Of a stretch of DNA of 37,162 bases, positions 31,127-37,162 are shown in pieces. The notes beneath the pieces were generated by a model, which saw only the letters and a program-made list of their open reading frames with translations, was not told the origin of the DNA and searched no databases. This DNA comes from Candidatus Aminicenantota bacterium (lineage in GTDB: Bacteria; Acidobacteriota; Aminicenantia; S016-38). The stretch is taken from the NCBI GenBank assembly GCA_021161165.1, contig JAGHBF010000114.1, forward strand, positions 1 to 37,162, read 5' to 3'. The first letter of the stretch is position 1. Each line of letters opens with the position of its first letter. The position numbers and the translations under genes were made by a program.

Positions 31127-31890
31127 AAAAGAGTTTGCTGTTTAATTGGTTCTTTAAAAAGATATGATGAAAACAAAACTGTTGAGGTAGGTTCTCTATC
31201 CGCAGGGATTACTGCGCTTACCCATTCGTTTCCCACCTCCTTTATATATCCCAGGAAAAGGTCTTTATTCGCTTTCCTGAAACTGAGTAACGCTCCCTTT
31301 TCAGGGGTTATTCCCAGTTTTACAGGGAAAAGGGAGGCCCTCGGAATTACGGTTTCCCTGGTTTTTTTGAAGAATTCCTGAAACTTTCTTATTCTATGAA
31401 TTGCTCTTTCTTTTGGACCCCTCCTTTTCACATTAGGGTCTCTTTCCATTTTCACAACTTTGGTGCTGATAGATGCTATAAATTCTTCCCAGGAATGGTC
31501 GCTTGAAGGGAATGCTACCACAAGGTCAGGTTGAAGGATTTCAATTTTTGCTTTCTTTATTTCCAGACCATGGGGAAATTCAACATACCCTGTGGTATCC
31601 ACCACTATTCTCCCCTGTTTGTTCATTCTCGAGACTCCTGAAAGGAACCTGAAAGGATGAGCTCTGGGAGAAGAAAACCCATAGAAGAAAAATTGTTTAC
31701 CTTCTCTGTTCATTGAAGTTATGGTGGTGGGAAGCCCCAGAGTTGACTGCCCAACATCGGTATCAATTGCGGTGAATCTGTAGCCTCTTTTTTTCCATAG
31801 TTCTATTATTTTTCTGAAAAGAAAGCTTTTCCCGCTGTCTACAGGACCAATAATTAATATTCTCCTGTGAAGGAGGAAAACCTCTTCCAT
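31123..31890 (-). CDS. Clp1/Grc3/Nol9-like polynucleotide 5'-hydroxyl kinase
   Basis: 255 residues. Walker A is GPVDSGKS (15-22). DTDVGQSTLGLP (43-54) is the Clp1/Grc3 family's Walker B-like DxDxGQ motif. FFFYGFSSPRAHPFRFL near 67-83 resembles the family's 'G-x-S/T-SP' region, and VDTTGYVEFPHGLEIKKAKIEILQPDLVV resembles the NTxGWxxGxGxxLL segment. Family members phosphorylate 5'-hydroxyl ends of RNA or DNA, in tRNA splicing or rRNA processing in eukaryotes and archaea. The C-terminal 80 residues are not recognised. There is no Shine-Dalgarno; minus-strand TAAAAT at 31902-31897 ends 6 nt before the ATG. It is divergent from uppS, 53 bp away. Confidence 0.82.
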   Translation of the reverse strand: MEEVFLLHRRILIIGPVDSGKSFLFRKIIELWKKRGYRFTAIDTDVGQSTLGLPTTITSMNREGKQFFFYGFSSPRAHPFRFLSGVSRMNKQGRIVVDTTGYVEFPHGLEIKKAKIEILQPDLVVAFPSSDHSWEEFIASISTKVVKMERDPNVKRRGPKERAIHRIRKFQEFFKKTRETVIPRASLFPVKLGITPEKGALLSFRKANKDLFLGYIKEVGNEWVSAVIPADREPTSTVLFSSYLFKEPIKQQTLF

Positions 31891-31896
31891 ATGAAC

Positions 31897-31902
31897 ATTT
31901 TA
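31897..31902 (-). promoter_or_regulatory. -10 element TAAAAT for the polynucleotide kinase (leaderless configuration)
   Basis: Minus-strand TAAAAT ends 6 nt before ATG 31890, with a poor -35 (TTCTGT at 17 nt). It lies back-to-back with the uppS promoter. Confidence 0.5.
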
Positions 31903-31907
31903 AGCTC

Positions 31908-31936
31908 TGGATAAAAAAAACAGAAATCCTTATAAT
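31908..31936 (+). promoter_or_regulatory. Promoter of the uppS-ispG operon (leaderless)
   Basis: -35 TGGATA (31908-31913), a 17-nt spacer rich in A, and -10 TATAAT (31931-31936), then 7 nt to ATG 31944. No Shine-Dalgarno is present. Confidence 0.65.
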
Positions 31937-31943
31937 TAACAGG

Positions 31944-32675
31944 ATGGAAGTAGAAGGCTTAAAAGGTAAGGCAGCAGAACTTGCCAGGAGTTTGATAGAA
32001 GAAAAATTACCTGTCCATGTAGCCTTTATAATGGACGGTAACGGAAGATGGGCTCAAAAAAGAGGGTTTCCCAGGGTTAAAGGACACGAACGGGGGGCTA
32101 AAACCCTGAGAAGAGTGGTTAAAGTGTCAGCCCGTCTGGGAATAAAATACGTAACCGCATTTTCCTTTAGCAAGGAGAACTGGAATAGACCCAGGGAAGA
32201 GGTTGATTTTCTTTTAAACCTTCTTAGAAGATACCTTAAAAATGAAGTGGGGACCCTTAAAAAGCACAGAATAAAGCTAAAAATTGCCGGTGATAAAGAG
32301 GAACTACCGGAGGATATTCAGGAAAAAATAGAAAAGGCAGAGAAGGAAACCTCTTCAGGAGATAGGCTTGAACTCATTCTGGCGCTTAATTATGGGGGAA
32401 GAGCAGAAATTTTGAAGGCTGCGAAGGGAATGGCAGAGGAGGACGAGTTTTCAATGGAGGCTTTCAGGAGGCACCTTTACCTTCCATATGTGCCGGACCC
32501 TGACCTCCTTATAAGAACAAGTGGAGAGATGAGAATCAGCAATTTTCTACTCTGGCAGATAGCATATACTGAACTTTATTTTACACCAGTGCTCTGGCCA
32601 GATTTCTCGGATGAAGAGTATATAAAAGCCCTTTTAGATTATCAAAGAAGAGAAAGGAGGTTCGGTAGAATATGA
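31944..32675 (+). CDS. uppS: Undecaprenyl diphosphate synthase (cis-prenyltransferase)
   Basis: 243 residues. IMDGNGRWAQKRG with Asp31 is the catalytic diphosphate-binding motif. GHERGAKTLRRV, TAFSFSKENWNRP, LALNYGGRAEI, DPDLLIRTSGEMRISNFLLWQ and ELYFTPVLWPDF are all family signatures. It elongates farnesyl diphosphate with isopentenyl diphosphate to the lipid carrier used in peptidoglycan and polysaccharide synthesis. The TSGEMRISNFLLWQ loop binds the second substrate. It is first in the operon and overlaps cdsA as ATGA. Confidence 0.96.
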   Translation: MEVEGLKGKAAELARSLIEEKLPVHVAFIMDGNGRWAQKRGFPRVKGHERGAKTLRRVVKVSARLGIKYVTAFSFSKENWNRPREEVDFLLNLLRRYLKNEVGTLKKHRIKLKIAGDKEELPEDIQEKIEKAEKETSSGDRLELILALNYGGRAEILKAAKGMAEEDEFSMEAFRRHLYLPYVPDPDLLIRTSGEMRISNFLLWQIAYTELYFTPVLWPDFSDEEYIKALLDYQRRERRFGRI

Positions 32676-33451
32676 AAGAATTTTTGATCAGGACTTTATC
32701 TGCACTGGGTTTGATAGCTCTAGTTGTGGGAATTACTCTTTTACCTGATGCAGGTTTTTTTATAATAGCTTCCATTTTTCTATCCCTGGCAGCCTGGGAA
32801 ATGGGAGGTCTGATTGCAGGAAGAAATGGTTTTAGATTCCTTGCTCTGGTGAATTTCCTTATTTTAATGTTTTCCCTTAAATTTCACATATTTTTATATG
32901 GATTTCTGGTGGTAATTATCCTGACAGGTCTTTACTCTCTTTTTACCACCGGGAAAGAAGATGTTGAAGGATTTTTTCGTGATGTATCTTCTGCCCTTAT
33001 ACCTCCTTTTATTCTCGCTCCCACACTTTTTCACATTTATCTTATATGGTCAAAGGATAAGTATCAGCTTTATCTGATAATATTCATAATTTCAATAGCA
33101 GATACGGCTGCATATCTCTTTGGAACGAAATTTGGAAAACATAAGATATTCCCTGTAGCCTCGCCAAAGAAAAGCTGGGAAGGTTTTGTGGCTGCTCTTA
33201 TATTTGGTGCGGTTGCTGCCATTTCAGGGATATTGAGAGGGTTTTCTTGTTCCCATATGTTGATAGTCGGTTTTATAACCTCTCTTTTTGCCCAGCTTTC
33301 TGATCCCTTTGAAAGTCTTTTTAAGAGAGCTGCAGGCGTAAAGGACTCCTCAAATTTAATCCCCGGTCATGGAGGAGTTCTTGACCGTATAGATAGCTAT
33401 ATATATGCGGCTCCTGTATTTTATTATCTTTTTCTGTTGATAGGAAAATGA
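32672..33451 (+). CDS. cdsA: Phosphatidate cytidylyltransferase
   Basis: 259 residues, polytopic with about seven hydrophobic segments. The C-terminal CDS signature is visible: SDPFESLFKRAAGVKDSSNLIPGHGGVLDRIDS, where acidic residues bind metal. SIADTAAYLFGTKFGKHKI and SPKKSWEG precede it. It makes CDP-diacylglycerol from phosphatidate and CTP. AGGAGGT lies about 10 nt before ATG 32672. It overlaps dxr as ATGA. Confidence 0.95.
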   Translation: MKEFLIRTLSALGLIALVVGITLLPDAGFFIIASIFLSLAAWEMGGLIAGRNGFRFLALVNFLILMFSLKFHIFLYGFLVVIILTGLYSLFTTGKEDVEGFFRDVSSALIPPFILAPTLFHIYLIWSKDKYQLYLIIFIISIADTAAYLFGTKFGKHKIFPVASPKKSWEGFVAALIFGAVAAISGILRGFSCSHMLIVGFITSLFAQLSDPFESLFKRAAGVKDSSNLIPGHGGVLDRIDSYIYAAPVFYYLFLLIGK

Positions 33452-34557
33452 AAATATCAGTTTTGGGAAGCACAGGTGTTATTGGAACGCTAACTCTGGA
33501 AATAGCGGAAAGAAATGGCATAGAAGTTATAGGCCTTGCTGCCGGAAGAAATATAGAAAGTCTGAGAAAACAGATAGAAAAATTTAGACCTTCCTATATA
33601 GCTGTTGAAAAGGAAGAAGATGCCAGAATTCTCGGAAAAGATGTCCTATGGGGCGAAGAGGGCCTCATTGCGCTTGCCACATTAAGTGAAGCAGATGTTG
33701 TTGTAATAGCGGTCTCTGGGACCGCCGGGATCCTTCCTACATACGAAGCCGTAAGAGCCGGTAAAAGAGTAGCACTTGCCAATAAAGAATCCCTTGTAAG
33801 CGGTGGCAGAATAATAATAAATGAACTCAAACATTCAGACAGTGTCATAATACCTGTTGATAGTGAGCACAACAGTCTTTTTCAGCTTCTTCAGTATCCT
33901 GAAAAACCTGAAAAGGTTATAATTACCGCTTCTGGTGGCCCTTTTTTCAGGGAGAAACCCGAGAATGTGACAATTAAAGACGTGCTTTCTCACCCGGTGT
34001 GGAATATGGGTAAAAAGATAACAGTTGATTCTGCCACTCTCATGAACAAGGCATTTGAGATGGTGGAAGCGAAATGGCTTTTTGACCTTTCCCCTGAGCA
34101 GATCGGAGTTTTGATACATCCTCAGTCCATAGTTCACTCTATTATCAAAATGAGGGATGGGAGTCTGCTTGCCCATATGAGCCTTCCTGATATGAGAATT
34201 CCAATCCAATATGCTTTGTTTTACCCTGAGAGAAAAGATTCTCCAGCAGGTAGCCTGGACCTTTCAGAGTTGGAGACACTTGAATTTTACAGAGCAGATC
34301 CTGAAAAATATCCTGCTATAGGTTTGGGGTATCGTATGCTGAAGTCTTTACCCAGTTTGTCTGCAGTGATAAATGGTGCCAATGACCAGGCTGTTGAATA
34401 TTTCCTCCAGGGGAAAATTAAGTTCTGTTCAATTTTAGATGTTATAATAAAAGTTTCAAAAAGGCATCAACCTTTTACGCCTTCCTCCATAGAGGATGTG
34501 CTTGGTCTTGTGAAGGAAGGAAAGGAAAGGGTTAAAAAGATAATAGGGGAGTTGTGA
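33448..34557 (+). CDS. dxr: 1-deoxy-D-xylulose 5-phosphate reductoisomerase
   Basis: 369 residues. The NADPH motif is LGSTGVIGTLTL (most members have GSTGSIG). LANKESLVSGG, PVDSEHNSLFQLL, ITASGGPFF, HPVWNMGKKITVDSATLMNKAFEMVEAKWLF and IHPQSIVHS carry the metal ligands and active-site residues. It makes 2-C-methyl-D-erythritol 4-phosphate, the committed step of the MEP isoprenoid pathway, and so feeds uppS in the same operon. It overlaps rseP by one base (TGATG), or by four if rseP starts at GTG 34554. Confidence 0.96.
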   Translation: MKISVLGSTGVIGTLTLEIAERNGIEVIGLAAGRNIESLRKQIEKFRPSYIAVEKEEDARILGKDVLWGEEGLIALATLSEADVVVIAVSGTAGILPTYEAVRAGKRVALANKESLVSGGRIIINELKHSDSVIIPVDSEHNSLFQLLQYPEKPEKVIITASGGPFFREKPENVTIKDVLSHPVWNMGKKITVDSATLMNKAFEMVEAKWLFDLSPEQIGVLIHPQSIVHSIIKMRDGSLLAHMSLPDMRIPIQYALFYPERKDSPAGSLDLSELETLEFYRADPEKYPAIGLGYRMLKSLPSLSAVINGANDQAVEYFLQGKIKFCSILDVIIKVSKRHQPFTPSSIEDVLGLVKEGKERVKKIIGEL

Positions 34558-35846
34558 TGACTATACTTGGGAACATTTTTTGGTTTCTTGTGCTTTTTAC
34601 AATCATAGTAATTGTCCATGAATTCGGCCATTTTGCTACAGCAAAGTTCCTGAAAATAGGTGTGGAAACCTTTTCGATTGGGTTTGGTCCGAGACTTATA
34701 GGTTTTAAGAAAAGGGAAACGGACTATCGTATAAGTTTGGTTCCCCTGGGTGGATATGTGAAATTGATGGGAGAGGAAGAGCCCACAGGAGATCCAAGGG
34801 ATTTCCTTTCAAGACCAAAGTGGCAGAAACTTCTGGTCCTTATTATGGGCCCTGTTATGAACGTTATACTTGCTGTGGCAGTTATGACAGGAGTTTATAT
34901 GGGTGGACTTCAGGAACCGGCTTTCTATTCCCAGCCTGTTAAGGTAGGGTGGGTTGAACCCGGTTCTCCTGCAGATAAGGCAGGGATTAAGAAGGGTGAC
35001 CTCATTATAGAGCTTGCTGGAAAGAAAAATCCCACATGGCGTGATCTGAGAATAATTGTTTCCACCAATGCCGGCCAGAAGGTGAAGGTAGGAATTAAGA
35101 GGGGAAATAAAGTTCTGGAGACGTCCCTTATCCCTGAGAGAGTAGGAAGATATAGCCTTGGCTATTCAGGAATCTATGTTCCCACTGAAGCGGTTGTGGG
35201 GATAATTCTTCCAGGAAGTCCCGCAGAAAGAGCGGGATTAAAAGAGGGGGACAGAATCTTGGAGGTAGATGGAAAAAAAGTGGAGGATTTTTATTCTCTC
35301 AGGGACCTTATAAATGCAACACAGGGAAGGGAAACTATCATCAAAATAAAAAGGAATGGAAGGGTGCTGGAGCTTAAAATAAAACCCAAGAAAATGCAGG
35401 GTAGATGGATGCTCGGCTTTACACCTTTCCAGCCTTCGGTTAAGAAGAAGTTTAATTTCTTTAAAGCTTTATCCTATAGTGCGAAAGAAAACCTCTACTA
35501 TACAACTTTAACCTTTGAAGTGCTGGGAAAACTAATAGCAGGTAAGCTTTCCCCTAAAACCCTGTCTGGTCCCATTGACATAGCGCAGTTTTCCTACGCA
35601 ACTGCCAGTGCGGGTTTAATTCCTTTTCTTAGCTTTCTTGCTTTCGTTTCACTGCAGCTTGCAATAATTAACCTTGTTCCAATTCCAGGTCTTGACGGGG
35701 GTCAGATCTTGATTCTTCTGATTGAAGCAATTATCGGGAGGGAATTAAGCGAACGAGCCAAGGACTGGATTCTTAAAATAGGATTTTCATTAATAATACT
35801 GCTTTCAATTTTTGTCCTTTTCAACGACATTTTGAAGAGATTATGA
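34557..35846 (+). CDS. rseP: Site-2 intramembrane metalloprotease RseP
   Basis: About 429 residues. ATG 34557 is preferred over GTG 34554 because GGGGAG at 34546-34551 then has normal spacing. HEFGH at 21-25 in the first helix is the HExxH zinc motif; GLDGGQILILLIEA near the C-terminus holds the LDG motif with the third ligand. Two PDZ domains lie in the periplasmic loop (near 125-200 and 205-290: GSPADKAGIKKGDLI, GSPAERAGLKEGDRI). It cleaves membrane-embedded substrates such as anti-sigma factors or signal-peptide remnants; the target here is unknown. It overlaps ispG as ATGA. Confidence 0.95.
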   Translation: MTILGNIFWFLVLFTIIVIVHEFGHFATAKFLKIGVETFSIGFGPRLIGFKKRETDYRISLVPLGGYVKLMGEEEPTGDPRDFLSRPKWQKLLVLIMGPVMNVILAVAVMTGVYMGGLQEPAFYSQPVKVGWVEPGSPADKAGIKKGDLIIELAGKKNPTWRDLRIIVSTNAGQKVKVGIKRGNKVLETSLIPERVGRYSLGYSGIYVPTEAVVGIILPGSPAERAGLKEGDRILEVDGKKVEDFYSLRDLINATQGRETIIKIKRNGRVLELKIKPKKMQGRWMLGFTPFQPSVKKKFNFFKALSYSAKENLYYTTLTFEVLGKLIAGKLSPKTLSGPIDIAQFSYATASAGLIPFLSFLAFVSLQLAIINLVPIPGLDGGQILILLIEAIIGRELSERAKDWILKIGFSLIILLSIFVLFNDILKRL

Positions 35847-36919
35847 GGAAAACCCTTCAGATAAAGGTGGGGGAAGTAACTATAGGAGGCGGAGCCCCTG
35901 TTCGCGTCCAGTCAATGACAAAAACTGATACAGAAGAGTGGAAGTCGACACTTGATCAGATAAAGGAGCTCGCAGATGCAGGATGTGAGATTATTAGAAT
36001 TGCAGTCCCAAGAAAATCTGTTCTTCCTTCCTTTGAAAAAATAGTAAAAAATTCTCCCATCCCTGTTATTGCTGATATACACTATGACTGGAGACTGGCT
36101 GTTGAAGCCGCTGAAAGGGGTGCCCATGGGTTGAGGATAAATCCGGGGAACATAGGAGAAGCCTGGAAGGTGGAAAAGATAATTGATGCAGCCAGGAAAG
36201 CAGAAATTCCCATAAGGATAGGAGTAAACTCAGGTTCCCTTCCAGCTCACATTTTGAAAAATTATGGGAGTGCTACCTCAGATGGGATGGTGGAAGCAGC
36301 ACTTGAGTATGTTAAATTTTTTGAATCTCTGGAGTTCAGGAATATAAAACTCTCTCTTAAAGCTTCTGATGTTAAGAGAACAGTTGAAGCTTACAGAAAA
36401 ATTTCCAAGCTTGTCCCGTATCCCCTTCATGTAGGTATTACTGAGGCTGGGACACTTCTTACAGGAACGGTTAAAAGTTCTGTTGGGATTGGGATTCTTC
36501 TTTCTGAAGGCATAGGAGATACTATAAGGGTTTCGCTTGCAGCCCCACCTATTTATGAAGTTAAAGTGGGTTGGGAAATATTGAAATCCCTTGGTTTGAG
36601 AAAAAAGGGGGTTGAGCTGATAGCCTGCCCTACCTGTGGGAGGCTTGAGGTGGACCTCTTGCCCATAGTAGATGAAATTGAAAAGAGACTTGAGGTGCTA
36701 GAGGTTCCAATGAAAATAGCTATTATGGGATGCGTGGTAAATGGGCCTGGAGAGGCAAGAGAAGCAGATATAGGTCTTGCCTGTGGGAGAGGAGTGGGTG
36801 TTATTTTCGAAAAGGGAAAGATTGTGGAGAGGGTAGAGGAAACTGAGATGGTTGAGAGATTTCTTGGCAGGGTTTACAAACTTGCTGAGAAAATGAAGAA
36901 AAATGAAAGGAATTCTTGA
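35843..36919 (+). CDS. ispG: 4-hydroxy-3-methylbut-2-en-1-yl diphosphate synthase
   Basis: 358 residues, the short bacterial form. The TIM-barrel domain starts with VGGAPVRVQSMTKTDT-like sequence (here IGGGAPVRVQSMTKTDTE) and has ADIHYDWRLA and LRINPGNIG. The C-terminal domain binds [4Fe-4S] through Cys262 and Cys265 (ACPTCGR) and Cys297 (MGCVVNGPGEA), with Glu304 as the fourth ligand. It performs the penultimate step of the MEP pathway and requires reduced ferredoxin or flavodoxin, which fits the ferredoxin-based metabolism suggested by nfnAB. It overlaps the next gene by 17 nt. Confidence 0.96.
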   Translation: MRKTLQIKVGEVTIGGGAPVRVQSMTKTDTEEWKSTLDQIKELADAGCEIIRIAVPRKSVLPSFEKIVKNSPIPVIADIHYDWRLAVEAAERGAHGLRINPGNIGEAWKVEKIIDAARKAEIPIRIGVNSGSLPAHILKNYGSATSDGMVEAALEYVKFFESLEFRNIKLSLKASDVKRTVEAYRKISKLVPYPLHVGITEAGTLLTGTVKSSVGIGILLSEGIGDTIRVSLAAPPIYEVKVGWEILKSLGLRKKGVELIACPTCGRLEVDLLPIVDEIEKRLEVLEVPMKIAIMGCVVNGPGEAREADIGLACGRGVGVIFEKGKIVERVEETEMVERFLGRVYKLAEKMKKNERNS

Positions 36920-37162
36920 CAGACTTTATGAAACTTCTCCAGTTTATCTGTTTAATAGGGAGAGCAGGATAGTAATCTTCAGTGATATTCATAAAGGAGA
37001 TGGCGGGGATAGCGATGATTTTAGAGAAAATGCTGACATTTATCACTCCGCTCTTGAGCATTACTATGAAAATGGATTTATCCTTATTCTTTTGGGAGAT
37101 ATAGAGGAGCTTTGGGAAGATGACCTTGATGATGTGATGTTGAGGTATCCCGGCATTTTTGA
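36903..37162 (+). CDS. Calcineurin-like metallophosphoesterase, partial (C-terminus off window)
   Basis: Begins at ATG 36903 inside the ispG end and runs off the right edge (86 codons visible). VIFSDIHKGDGGDSDDF supplies the first metal-binding Asp and His (DxH), and ILLGDIEELWEDD supplies the GD-x-x-E part of the fold. The LGD-x-x-E-x-W pattern recalls LpxH-type UDP-2,3-diacylglucosamine hydrolases, but many other phosphoesterases share it, so the substrate is open. There is no signal peptide. Confidence 0.8.
   Translation, partial: MKGILDRLYETSPVYLFNRESRIVIFSDIHKGDGGDSDDFRENADIYHSALEHYYENGFILILLGDIEELWEDDLDDVMLRYPGIF

Noticed and set aside
1..37162. Mobile elements, CRISPR arrays, integrase attachment sites, riboswitches
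   Set aside because: No transposase or recombinase, no spaced direct repeats and no conserved riboswitch core were seen. The tRNA-Val has no integrase or repeated 3' fragment nearby.

Overview
The window is a dense, AT-rich bacterial chromosome segment. No stretch over about 200 bp lacks a gene, and there are no insertion sequences, phage genes or CRISPR arrays. Arginine is mostly AGA/AGG and the proteins are rich in Lys, Glu and Ile, which suggests (inference) a thermophile or moderate thermophile. A lipoprotein, a large exported Tricorn-type protease, RseP and MacB-like permeases fit a diderm cell, and an NfnAB-type bifurcating transhydrogenase pair fits an anaerobe. I cannot name the phylum from sequence alone. 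An Aminicenantes/Acidobacteriota-like or other deep-branching thermophilic lineage is only a guess.

Layout. 1-5918 (minus strand): a partial AP-superfamily phosphodiesterase, a glycosyltransferase, an exported Tricorn protease and a rhodanese lipoprotein. 6029-11010 (plus): tRNA-Val(CAC), then an M16 protease starting 8 nt after the tRNA CCA, then two tandem MacB/FtsX-type permeases with no ATPase. 11102-14508: an unknown membrane protein, nfnA, nfnB and a short RNase HIII-like protein. 14679-17600: UbiA/MenA-type prenyltransferase, uvrC and acpS. 17611-20562: yggS, yggT, divIVA, a DUF167 gene and an AzgA-type purine permease. 20572-26117: an ABC exporter, a membrane-anchored repeat protein, prepilin peptidase, histidine kinase, coaE and a UbiE-like methyltransferase. 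26203-28247: UDP-glucuronate decarboxylase and an M20 peptidase. 28219-30715: a minus-strand glycosyltransferase divergent from a methyltransferase and glutamine-amidotransferase pair. 30911-31890: PspC and a Clp1/Grc3-like polynucleotide kinase. 31944-37162: uppS, cdsA, dxr, rseP, ispG and the start of a metallophosphoesterase, forming an isoprenoid and envelope operon.

Most genes sit in tightly overlapped operons, with ATGA or similar junctions. The most striking signal is a two-mode initiation architecture. Genes inside operons mostly have GGAGG-type Shine-Dalgarno sequences. At least eleven genes that begin transcription units instead have a -10 hexamer (TAnnnT, mostly TATAAT or TAAAAT) ending 6-9 nt before the start codon and no Shine-Dalgarno, as expected for leaderless mRNAs. 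Two of these are face-to-face divergent pairs. A second strong observation is that coaE has no in-frame NTG codon before its P-loop and appears to start at ATT behind a strong Shine-Dalgarno sequence.
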